Source of the DNA: Candidatus Poribacteria bacterium
Lineage (GTDB): Bacteria > Poribacteria > WGA-4E > WGA-3G
Assembly (NCBI GenBank): GCA_028820635.1
Contig: JAPPIG010000118.1
Coordinates: 186,001-250,000 of the forward strand
DNA: 64,000 bases
Direction of reading: 5' to 3'
In this document: positions 17,922 through 26,905 of the stretch, in pieces
Position numbering within the stretch: the first letter of the stretch is position 1
Layout: every line of letters starts with the position of its first letter
Translations under genes and position numbers: made by a program
Notes under the pieces: model-generated
Told to the model about the DNA's origin: nothing
Databases searched by the model: none
Seen by the model: only the letters and a program-made list of their open reading frames with translations

Positions 17922-18755
17922 ATGGCAATACTAACTCAAGCACATCACGATCATTTTGACGAATACGGCTATATGGTGATTGAAAATGCTGTACCGATTG
18001 AACTTTGTGAAGCAGTCGTTGATGCGATTTTCGCGTTTTTGGAGATGGATCCTTCAGACCCAAATGACTGGTATCGTGCGCCTCATAAACCTGGTGCAGG
18101 CATGGTAGAAATGTATTTTCATCAAGCGATGTGGAATGTCTATCAACATCCACCGATTCATCAAATCTATACTGAAGTGTATGATACTGAGCGGATTTGG
18201 GTTCATATTGATAGAGTTAACATGAAACCGCCTAAACACCCTGACTACCCTGAGTGGGACCATCTGGGCATGTATCATTGGGATGCGGACACCTCAAAAC
18301 TACCGGTTAGATTTAGCACACAAGGTGTTTTGTTTCTCAGGGACACAGCTGAAAATCAAGGGTCTTTTGTGTGTTGGCCTGGAGCACATAAGTCCCTGAT
18401 TGATGAAGAAAATCCATGGGTGCCAGAGCTTACACCGCAAATATATAAGGAAAAATTTATACAAGTACCAGCGAAGGCGGGTTCATTACTTATATGGCAT
18501 GTAGCACTTCCGCACGGCAATGGTCGCAACACGTCCGATAAGCCACGTTTAGCACAATACATGAACTACTATCGTGCTCCTAATCCTATGAATGAAGAGC
18601 GGCGACAAGAGCGCCTCACATTGTGGCGAGAACGAAGAGCATTAGGACACGGCCCCTATCCCGGCGATCCACGCGGGTGGGAAGCGAAAAACTACGGATC
18701 ACCGGAATTGACACCTTTGGGACGAAAACTGTTGGGACTTGATTTGTGGGATTAA
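17922..18755 (+). CDS. phytanoyl-CoA dioxygenase (PhyH) family protein
   Basis: 277 aa; 'HWDAD' HxD and 'WHVALPHGNGRN' distal His motif. Confidence 0.85.
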   Translation: MAILTQAHHDHFDEYGYMVIENAVPIELCEAVVDAIFAFLEMDPSDPNDWYRAPHKPGAGMVEMYFHQAMWNVYQHPPIHQIYTEVYDTERIWVHIDRVNMKPPKHPDYPEWDHLGMYHWDADTSKLPVRFSTQGVLFLRDTAENQGSFVCWPGAHKSLIDEENPWVPELTPQIYKEKFIQVPAKAGSLLIWHVALPHGNGRNTSDKPRLAQYMNYYRAPNPMNEERRQERLTLWRERRALGHGPYPGDPRGWEAKNYGSPELTPLGRKLLGLDLWD

Positions 18756-18790
18756 TCAGCATCGCGAGGTCGCTCCTACAGGAAAACAGA

Positions 18791-19588
18791 TTAATACGCC
18801 TTAATTATCGCCCAACTTGTGGCTAATTTGTCTTGCGGGTCTACACCAAGTGCAGTTTGTAACCCAGTCTTTCGGATAGCATTAATCTGCTTCAAATCCA
18901 AAGCCACATTAAAGATAGCGACTTCATCAAATGAACCGAGCATAAAGGTGTGGTTTGCCAACCTTGCTCCCATATTGACCGGTTGGGTATCAGCGTTGGT
19001 GTCCATCGCAAATTCTGTTCCCTCTTTTTCCTGAAGTTTACCGTCTACATATAGATCGTGGTCTTTCACCGCATCCGATCCTTTCGGAAAAACCACTGCA
19101 CAATGATGCCATTCACCATCGCAGACGTTGTCTGTGCCAAAATTGTTGCCGCTGTTGACTTCCACCCGTAAGTTGCATTCATTTCCGCGGACGTGTGCGC
19201 GGATGTAGTATTTTTGGCTCGGAGAATTCACACCCCATTTGACCCAAGAATGGTCACGGACTGTTGTAGATTTAAACCAGAAAACAGTTGTTCGTGGCTC
19301 AGTCCCACCGATACCGTTGTAGCCTGTGACAATGACGTTATCATCGCTTCCATCGTATTCTAAAGCGTTTCCGAACACACCTTTGACACGTTTTGCCCCA
19401 GTAAGTGCACCATCTCGATCATTTCCAGATATATCTTTGACAACGTTGGCACTATTCCCATCAAATAGGTAAGCTACCTCCAGTGTATCTTTCTCAATAG
19501 CTGCAGCGTAGCTTCCACTGGAGATTGACACTGTAAGGATGATACTTAGCCATAAGACCATCAATCTACTTTGATTTCCAAGTTTCAT
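18791..19588 (-). CDS. LamG / concanavalin A-like domain secreted protein
   Basis: Signal peptide; 'ALEYDGSDDNVIVTGYNGIGG...GEWHHCAVVFPKG...HDLYVDGKLQ...MLGSFDEVAIFNVAL', LamG motifs. Start placed at ATG 19588 because GGAGG precedes it. Confidence 0.88.
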   Translation of the reverse strand: MKLGNQSRLMVLWLSIILTVSISSGSYAAAIEKDTLEVAYLFDGNSANVVKDISGNDRDGALTGAKRVKGVFGNALEYDGSDDNVIVTGYNGIGGTEPRTTVFWFKSTTVRDHSWVKWGVNSPSQKYYIRAHVRGNECNLRVEVNSGNNFGTDNVCDGEWHHCAVVFPKGSDAVKDHDLYVDGKLQEKEGTEFAMDTNADTQPVNMGARLANHTFMLGSFDEVAIFNVALDLKQINAIRKTGLQTALGVDPQDKLATSWAIIKAY

Positions 19589-19739
19589 TTTTTCCTCCAT
19601 CGTAAAATGTTTACTTTACTGTGGGATATTCAAGCATTACTTGATTCAAGATTTGAAAGTGATTTTAGCAAAATCGCCTAAAATAAACAAGTGCAAAGAC
19701 ACAGATACAGAAGATTTAAGGATGTAACAATCTCCGAAA

Positions 19740-21035
19740 ATGTCCGTAGAGTTTATTATAAGACTTTTTCCTGAAAACGTTCCTATGGCAACAAATAACA
19801 ATACGGTTTTTAAAAATGTGAACTCAGCAGTTCAGACGATACTCTCGCAAAAATTTGGTGGGGAGGTGCGTCTTGACAAGAGTGAGACTATTCACCCCCA
19901 AAGCCTATATCGTTTTAGAGTTCTTTCGGGACCCAATGAGATACCCGAAAGTGTTTTTGTTAAACGGAAGCGGGAAAGGAGAATTCGTATTGAATGGGCA
20001 TGTCTGCAGTTCTTGAGTGAACAGATAGGCGAAAATAGTGTAACACCGCGCTTTTATGGGGGCGGATATACAGGGAAAAATAACGTGCCTCTCATTGTGA
20101 TGGAAGATATGGGCGACGGTCAGAATCTCAGAGCAACATTACTCTCTGATGATAGTCAAACAGCAAAAATGGTTCTGATTGAATGTGCTAAGGCTCTCGG
20201 CAGAATTAACGCACACTCAATTGGCAAGGCGGAAACATTCCTCAAAATCCGGGATTCAATCGTCCGTATTGAACAGCCAAGTGAAGACCTCTATAGTGTT
20301 TATTCTGAAAAGTTGACGGAAATATGTGATGCTGCAGGTATCATACCTTATCAAGAGTCCTTTTCCGAGTTAAAGGCACTTGTAGACTTCCTTAAGTCTT
20401 CCAATCGTTTTCACGGACTAACCCACGGTGATCTTTATCCCGTAAATGTTTATCATTCTACCTCAAAATCGAAAGTGTATGTTTTTGACTACGAGTTTGG
20501 ACACTTTCAACATGCGCTTGTTGATGGATTTCAGATCCGTGTTTATCTTGATATGTGGGCAGACGTTTCTCGGTTTCCTGACGATGTAGTGCAGGAGATG
20601 GAAAGGGCATACCGGGCCGAACTTGCCGCAACTTGTCCTGAAGCACAAGATGACACGTGGTATTATCAAGGTATCATAAAGGCATGTGTTTATGAGACGA
20701 TCCGTTGTATTTACCGGTTTTTTGAACCGCCAAAAAGTGTGTTTAGCAATATCATAAATGACCGTCCCGCTGGCGATTATGAGGCATTGAGGACTGACCC
20801 GAATTACAACCATTGGGGATTACCCGCGGTACGTAGGCGTGTCTTCTACCGTTTAGGCATGTTGGCGCAGTTGACTGAAGAATACGGTTATCTGCAAGCA
20901 CTTGGGGCAACAGCGAAGAAAATCCACGATAAATTCATTACAATATGGCCACCTGAAGTCCAAGAAATGCCACTGTTTCCCGCATTTCACCATAATTTAA
21001 TCGGAAACAATAACTCAACAACTAATAACAGATAA
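19740..21035 (+). CDS. aminoglycoside phosphotransferase (APH)-like kinase family protein
   Basis: 'FHGLTHGDLYPVNVYHSTSKSKVYVFDYEFG' Brenner-type HGD.YPxN and DxE motif; start may be ATG 19785. Confidence 0.75.
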   Translation: MSVEFIIRLFPENVPMATNNNTVFKNVNSAVQTILSQKFGGEVRLDKSETIHPQSLYRFRVLSGPNEIPESVFVKRKRERRIRIEWACLQFLSEQIGENSVTPRFYGGGYTGKNNVPLIVMEDMGDGQNLRATLLSDDSQTAKMVLIECAKALGRINAHSIGKAETFLKIRDSIVRIEQPSEDLYSVYSEKLTEICDAAGIIPYQESFSELKALVDFLKSSNRFHGLTHGDLYPVNVYHSTSKSKVYVFDYEFGHFQHALVDGFQIRVYLDMWADVSRFPDDVVQEMERAYRAELAATCPEAQDDTWYYQGIIKACVYETIRCIYRFFEPPKSVFSNIINDRPAGDYEALRTDPNYNHWGLPAVRRRVFYRLGMLAQLTEEYGYLQALGATAKKIHDKFITIWPPEVQEMPLFPAFHHNLIGNNNSTTNNR

Positions 21036-21052
21036 GAAAGGAATCATCTTCT

Positions 21053-21847
21053 GTGAAACCATCCGTTTCATATTTAATCTGTGCGACACCTCGTTGTGGA
21101 GGTTACCTGCTATTTGAGGCTTTGGAGAATACAGGCCTCGCTGGAATACCCGGAGAATATTTTTGGGACGATAAAGAGTGGGCAAAAAAATGGGGTACAA
21201 CGGATTATCCTGGTTTTCTCAATAAAGTAAAAGAAAAAAGCACAACCCCAAACGGTGTTTTTGGAACAAAACTTATGTGGGGATACTTTGATAAGTTTAT
21301 CGGTAAAGTGCGTCAAACACCGCAATTTATAAATCGTGATCTGTCTCCGTATGCAGTACTATCAGAACTGTTTCCTAATCTGAATTATATTTGGATTATG
21401 CGTCGAGATAAGGTGCGTCAGGCAGTCTCTTTTTGGAAAGGACTTCAGGGATTGGTTTGGTGGAAAAGAATTGGCGATCCCGAACCTAAACTGGAAAAAG
21501 AACTGGAATACAACTTTGCGGCAATTGACTATCTGGTTCAAGAGATTATTTTACACGAAGCAGCATGGCAAGCGTATTTTACACGATTCAATATCACTCC
21601 ATTTACGGTAATTTATGAAGATTTTGTGCCTTACTATGAGGAAACAGCACTTAGGATTATGGATTGGCTAAAAATTTCTTATCCTGAAGACCTTGTGTTT
21701 GGGGAAAGACGTTTATTGAAACAAGCGGATAGTGTGTCTGAGGAGTGGGTTCAGCGATATCGCGATGAAAAAAAGGAAAAGGAGAACAGTATGGAACGCT
21801 GCTCTCCTTTTTCTATTTCTTCTTGGAATTTCAATACATCTTCTTAA
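21053..21847 (+). CDS. Stf0-type sulfotransferase
   Basis: 'SYLICATPRCGGYLLFEALENTGLAGIPGEYF' PAPS-binding/Stf0 signature, 'IWIMRRDKVRQAVSFWKGLQ'. Confidence 0.85.
   Translation: MKPSVSYLICATPRCGGYLLFEALENTGLAGIPGEYFWDDKEWAKKWGTTDYPGFLNKVKEKSTTPNGVFGTKLMWGYFDKFIGKVRQTPQFINRDLSPYAVLSELFPNLNYIWIMRRDKVRQAVSFWKGLQGLVWWKRIGDPEPKLEKELEYNFAAIDYLVQEIILHEAAWQAYFTRFNITPFTVIYEDFVPYYEETALRIMDWLKISYPEDLVFGERRLLKQADSVSEEWVQRYRDEKKEKENSMERCSPFSISSWNFNTSS
21777..21812 (+). terminator. Rho-independent-like hairpin overlapping the sulfotransferase 3' end
   Basis: AAAAGGAGaaCAG-N9-CTGctCTCCTTTTT within the ORF. Confidence 0.55.
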
Positions 21848-21868
21848 TAGTCGTACTTTCATACATGC

Positions 21869-21960
21869 TGTAGGACGAGGCACCAAATCAATGCTATGAA
21901 TCATGGAGCATGCCACACGCGCATGCTGCTTTAGGCATTCAGCGGAGACCTCGCCCTACA
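21869..21960. repeat. nested palindromic repeat (outer TGTAGGaCGAGG/CCTCGcCCTACA, inner AAATCAA...GCATTCAGCG module)
   Basis: Outer arms 21869-21880/21949-21960 enclose a second palindromic module. Confidence 0.65.
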
Positions 21961-22165
21961 AATGATTATTGACAACAGGCAAAAGTTCCTTAATCAACAA
22001 ACGTCTCTAAACCCCGCACAATGTGATCGGCTCATCAATGTCTATTCTCGGTGCGATCGTCTCATCCACCCGTTCCGTCACGGCCGCGCGCCCATACCCA
22101 CAGCTGTCGAAAATAGCCTATTTCTTGAGTCGGCTAACGAGCGGGATCGTCTATTTCCCATGACC

Positions 22166-23152
22166 CTACTCCTCCTCTACTATTTTCCACGAAACTAAAT
22201 CCTTATTGTACGCGACCCTCGGAAACCATTCAGCAATCAGTTCTGCGAGCAGCGGATGCTGTTTAAAAAGTCTATCAATTCCGCCTGTAAACCACCATTC
22301 AACACCGTATGCCCAATATTCACGAGCGTTTATCAGATCCACGTCTTCTGATGCCTTTTCCTTCCCGACCTCCGCTATCCTCGCCTCATAAACCTTTTTC
22401 TGCTGCGCCCGAAACCCTGGTTTCAAAAGTTCCATCTCAGGCTCTAATGCGTGTGCAAACTCATGTATGAATATATTTAACGGATAAGCGTCTCTGTTCA
22501 CATGCGCGACACAGTTACCACTTACAGGATATGCTGCGAATTTTAAGTCGTACCCACTTTTGCTGCATGAACCCGCAAAACCAAAGGATGTATCCTTGAT
22601 GACAGGGCTATCCAACTGAAACTCTGGTACGTCATAGAAATCCGAGTAATCTCTGACAAGCACCATATAAAATTGTCTATGTTTCAATAAAAGCCGTTCC
22701 CGAAGTTCTGTATATTTGGAAGTCATCAGAAGAACAGCATCTCTGGCGGCAATCAAGAACACATCTTCTACCTTATTATTCGCCACAATTGCGATACCCC
22801 CTGCGTCAATATACTTCGTATAAAACGCTTTTTGCAGCGCGCGGAAGTCCAGATCAGCGACACCCGCAGCAAGATACTCATCCCGCCTTTTTCTAAAAAA
22901 ATCAATGACCTCCGGACTGTTGTACAGTGGGTTCGGGAGCGGTCCCAGGATAACTTCTCTCGTTCTATCCAGTTGGTCAGCTCTATGCAGCATCGCCGCT
23001 AACACATCGTCTGGCAATGTTGTTTGGATATCAGATGCTGGCTGTGTGACTGCAGCCTGAAGTTGCTCAGCAATGGATCCAACTTCAACAGTGTCGTCAC
23101 ATCCAAGTGCAGAAAAGCAAACGATCCCCAGCAGAAAAAGTAATCTTTTCAT
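22166..23152 (-). CDS. lipoprotein with HExxH motif, putative zinc metallopeptidase
   Basis: Lipobox 'MKRLLFLLGIVCFSALGCDD'; 'NIFIHEFAHALEPE' HExxH. Start placed at Met27 of the ORF (23152) for the lipobox. Confidence 0.75.
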   Translation of the reverse strand: MKRLLFLLGIVCFSALGCDDTVEVGSIAEQLQAAVTQPASDIQTTLPDDVLAAMLHRADQLDRTREVILGPLPNPLYNSPEVIDFFRKRRDEYLAAGVADLDFRALQKAFYTKYIDAGGIAIVANNKVEDVFLIAARDAVLLMTSKYTELRERLLLKHRQFYMVLVRDYSDFYDVPEFQLDSPVIKDTSFGFAGSCSKSGYDLKFAAYPVSGNCVAHVNRDAYPLNIFIHEFAHALEPEMELLKPGFRAQQKKVYEARIAEVGKEKASEDVDLINAREYWAYGVEWWFTGGIDRLFKQHPLLAELIAEWFPRVAYNKDLVSWKIVEEE

Positions 23153-23563
23153 CAAAACGCTCCTTTTCACCCAATTTTTAGCAGCCCCCGACTCATTTTC
23201 AAATTGTGTGTTAATTTTCTCATGCAACATTGCCGGGCGGATTGCATCTGAAAAAGTAAGAGAGAGCGTTCATAAGTACGCGCAGATCGCTGGATAAAGA
23301 CATAATATCTAACCTGAATTTGTGCGCCCAAAACCCTGCGATAATCTCATCGTTGCCCCAATACGGTCCGTATTTTTTTCATTCCACCCAATCCGGGTGG
23401 TGATTATGGAAATGTCTCGCAGGGTACAAAACCATGGAACATATCGGTTTCGTAAACGCTTGCGTAGAGACACCTGACATCGCAAGCAACGCCTTGACGC
23501 TCAAACCCGTTTTTATCTCGCGTTCGAGTCTTATGCGATAATACTCTTGAATATGAAATACAC

Positions 23564-24364
23564 TTAATACTTTTTAATTCTCGCCCAACTTGTGGCTAAT
23601 TTACCTTGCGGATCAACGCTGACGGAACCATGCAATCCATCTTCTCGGATGGCATTGATCTGGTCCACATCCAAGTCAGTACTGAAAATAGCGAGTTCAT
23701 CCAAAAAGCCCAACATAAATGTGTGTCCCGTTAGGCGTGCGCCGATGTTTACATCCTGCGCTTCACCGTTCGTGTTCATCTCTTTATCGTTGCCTATCTT
23801 CTCTTGAAGTTCACCATCAACATAGAGATCATGGTCTTGTACGGAGTCTGCACCTTCAGGAAAAACTACTGCTAAATGATGCCATTCGCCATCACAGACG
23901 TTGGTATTCCCATAGTTCTGTCCTCCATTAACCTCAATTCTTAAGAAGCAATTCTCACCGGTTACATGCGCGCGGATGTAGTATTTTTCTCCAGACGCAT
24001 TAGGTCCCCACTTTACCCATGAATGGTCTCTTGTGCCATTGGCTTTAAACCAAAAGAGCGTTGTTCTGGGTTCTGTGCCGCCAACACCAGCATAACCAGT
24101 TACGATCAGATTGTCATCTTCTCCATCGTATCGTAAACATTTGCCAAAGACTCCCTCGGCGTATTGTGCACCAATTATTTCTCCATCTCGCCCATGGGGA
24201 GAAGAATCTGTGGCGACCTCGCCTTTTCCTTCGTCAAAGAGATATATCACTTCAATTGTCCCCTCGTCAACCAAGGCAGCATAGGTGATACTGGTGACCG
24301 ACAATGTGAAAATTATAACACTTAACCAAACTAACATTGATCCACTTTGATTCCCAAATTTCAT
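23564..24364 (-). CDS. LamG / concanavalin A-like domain secreted protein (paralog of 18791..19588)
   Basis: 'CLRYDGEDDNLIVTGYAGVGG...GEWHHLAVVFPEG...MLGFLDELAIFSTDL'; start at ATG 24364 with upstream GGAGGAA. Confidence 0.88.
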   Translation of the reverse strand: MKFGNQSGSMLVWLSVIIFTLSVTSITYAALVDEGTIEVIYLFDEGKGEVATDSSPHGRDGEIIGAQYAEGVFGKCLRYDGEDDNLIVTGYAGVGGTEPRTTLFWFKANGTRDHSWVKWGPNASGEKYYIRAHVTGENCFLRIEVNGGQNYGNTNVCDGEWHHLAVVFPEGADSVQDHDLYVDGELQEKIGNDKEMNTNGEAQDVNIGARLTGHTFMLGFLDELAIFSTDLDVDQINAIREDGLHGSVSVDPQGKLATSWARIKKY

Positions 24365-24581
24365 CTTCGTTTCCTCCAATATCAAATTGATCGTTTTCAC
24401 TAATTTAAAACGTATGTTTTGATTCAGGTTTAGATTGAATTTGTGGCGTTTGTAATCAGATATTCCATTGTAGTTACATTCGCCAGAAAATCACAACAGG
24501 TATAAAGATGTCTCAAAAACATTATAGTTTTTACTATAATGTCCAATTATAGCAAAAACTATTAAAATAGACAACGAAAAT

Positions 24582-24843
24582 TGTAACAAAACCAGGGTTA
24601 TTCAGTTTTCGGTTTTCTGCGCATTTTATTGCAAACGTTAATATTTACAGTCGCATTGTAGGTCGGGTAGAGTTTACGAAACCCGACAATCTTAGTGTGA
24701 CAGTGCGATCATGTCGGGTTTCGTAAACTCTACCCGCAGCATGCCCAAAAGCGTATGCTGCGTTGATTTGGACCTACAATATAAACTTGCAGTAAAATCT
24801 ATTAACCGATTATTCTTAAAACTGAATAACCCTGTAACAAAAC
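24582..24843. mobile_element. MITE-like element: 11-bp direct repeat TGTAACAAAAC, 17-bp TIR CAGGGTTATTCAGTTTT, internal nested palindromes
   Basis: Direct repeats 24582-24592 and 24833-24843; TIR 24593-24609 and 24818-24834; inner 10-bp IR ATTGTAGGTC/GACCTACAAT and 24-bp IR CGGGTAGAGTTTACGAAACCCGAC. Confidence 0.65.
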
Positions 24844-24927
24844 TGTGACATGCAATTATGAAATTTGAAGCGCGCAAAATAGGTCACACACCCTAAAAAA
24901 TATGATGAATTGCTTGCAACAATCCGA

Positions 24928-26838
24928 TTAACCCGGTAAAGCACCATGATAATTTACACCTGTAAACATTCCAAGCACCATCCACGCGCCGACGATACCA
25001 AACTCACCTATAATCAATCCCATGAACAACGGACGAAACTTGCGAAAATATCCGATGCCGCCCGATTTCAGCACCAAAAACTTCAAAAACCAACCGATGA
25101 ATATACATGACCAAAGAAAATAGGAGGAATAAACCGCTCCCATCACATATCCAATCGGATGTAGCTGCCACCACATAAATTGGCGTTGCATAATGAGTAG
25201 AAAAGATGTGATTCCGACTCCTAAAATCATGCTGTAGGCTTCTCCTAATTTCGCATCTCTCGGATATTGAATGAGTGAAACCATGTGATTAAAATATCTT
25301 GGTGCTCCGACGAAGGGACCGCCTTGCAGATTTAAGCCTCCTTTTTCATAAATCAAGGGTAGCGAAGCGGCGTAGGAAACACCGATAGCAACAACAATAG
25401 CAAGTGCCATTGCACCCAACACACTTTTTCGATTTAATCGGAGTGGGTCTGCTGCTTTGAAACCGTGCAGAACACTGGGCATTAAAATTCCACCCCAGTC
25501 GCGCATCATTACCCGCTGAAATCCGAGAAGTGCTAAGCTGCTTGCATTGATGATCCTTGAACCTGTAACAATCTCAAAGTATTCTACGGGATACATAGGT
25601 GCTTGAATCAGCAACATTCCTCCGTTGACAACCATCCACGACAGCGCGGTAGAGGTAATCAGGAACAGTGCAATAATGCTGCAGGCAACCCAAAACGACA
25701 TCCCAGCGTAAACACAGAGACCGGCAAGCAGAAAGAAACTAAAAATTGCTCCCAGAACTGCCCATCTATACGGCAATACTTCATCTGAGTCGTTGATAGT
25801 TGTAGTGGAGGATTGCAGGAATGTTTTCTTTAGGAGGTCTATGATATGCAAGCGACTGTTGATTAGAAACGCAAGAACCATCACTATATAGGCAGCCATT
25901 GTCTGTCCTCTGGCACAAATCCAAGGACTAATAGGGATAGTGAAGGCGTTGATAATGATGTACTGTAGTTTGAAAAACAGAAAGAAAAACCAGCAGCTAA
26001 ACGATACCTCCATCGCGAGGAAATAGGTTATACCGATAACAGAGAAATAGAGAAAGAATCGGAATTGGGGCCACCATCTCATCACGATCCATGGACGTTC
26101 TGTAAATGGCGCGGAAAGGTCATACCGATTCGGTATTGATGGGAGCGCGGGAAAATACTCTTGCAGTCCGTTAAGTAGATGGAATGCGGCGGCGATCCCA
26201 AATCCTATCCATACGAGTCGATTCTTGAAAAGACTGCTCACACCTCTTTGCATTGAGGCTTGCTGAACCATCTCTACGGGAATGGTAACAAGCGGAAATA
26301 TAAATCTTTCGCGTTCAACCCACTGTTTTCGCAAGATGATTGACACACAGATTGTTACACAATAGAACAAAAGGATGAAAACTGACCATACTACAATCGG
26401 TTTTATCCAAAGCACCCACGGAACAGACGACTCTCCCTCATAGAAATTGGTAACAGCGTGTTTATCCCAGACTATTAACCATTCAGGAAAGTGGGCATGA
26501 AGTGTTTCTGCCCATTCGTTTTCAGGTGTAGCAAAATAGACAGGTGCAGCCAAATAGGGTAATAAAAATCCCATCATTCCCTTTGATGGAATCGCTGAAC
26601 TAACCCCCATCATCACCCATATTACGATCAACTCCGCTGGATTTAGCGTTGCGCGAGGGAATACCCTTTTTAAAATAGGGTTGATGACAAGTGTGAGAAA
26701 GATCAATGTAAAGACTGCACCTAAAGGGAAATGATTTCCGGCGACGTCTGTTCCTTGGAGGTAGTAGTCGTTGTACGGTGTGATTGCTGTTTGGACAATG
26801 ACGAGTGCTGAACCGAGTAGAAGTGCTCTTACGGTCAT
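24928..26838 (-). CDS. polytopic membrane protein (DUF6785/6784-like family)
   Basis: 636 aa, many TM segments; 'RKQWVERERFIFPLVTIPVEMV' shared with the 47506..49449 paralog. Confidence 0.8.
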   Translation of the reverse strand: MTVRALLLGSALVIVQTAITPYNDYYLQGTDVAGNHFPLGAVFTLIFLTLVINPILKRVFPRATLNPAELIVIWVMMGVSSAIPSKGMMGFLLPYLAAPVYFATPENEWAETLHAHFPEWLIVWDKHAVTNFYEGESSVPWVLWIKPIVVWSVFILLFYCVTICVSIILRKQWVERERFIFPLVTIPVEMVQQASMQRGVSSLFKNRLVWIGFGIAAAFHLLNGLQEYFPALPSIPNRYDLSAPFTERPWIVMRWWPQFRFFLYFSVIGITYFLAMEVSFSCWFFFLFFKLQYIIINAFTIPISPWICARGQTMAAYIVMVLAFLINSRLHIIDLLKKTFLQSSTTTINDSDEVLPYRWAVLGAIFSFFLLAGLCVYAGMSFWVACSIIALFLITSTALSWMVVNGGMLLIQAPMYPVEYFEIVTGSRIINASSLALLGFQRVMMRDWGGILMPSVLHGFKAADPLRLNRKSVLGAMALAIVVAIGVSYAASLPLIYEKGGLNLQGGPFVGAPRYFNHMVSLIQYPRDAKLGEAYSMILGVGITSFLLIMQRQFMWWQLHPIGYVMGAVYSSYFLWSCIFIGWFLKFLVLKSGGIGYFRKFRPLFMGLIIGEFGIVGAWMVLGMFTGVNYHGALPG

Positions 26839-26905
26839 CTATTTCCACCTCGCTTTAGCACACAATTTTTTAAGAAGCGGCTTAAAATCGGGAACAAACA
26901 ACACA

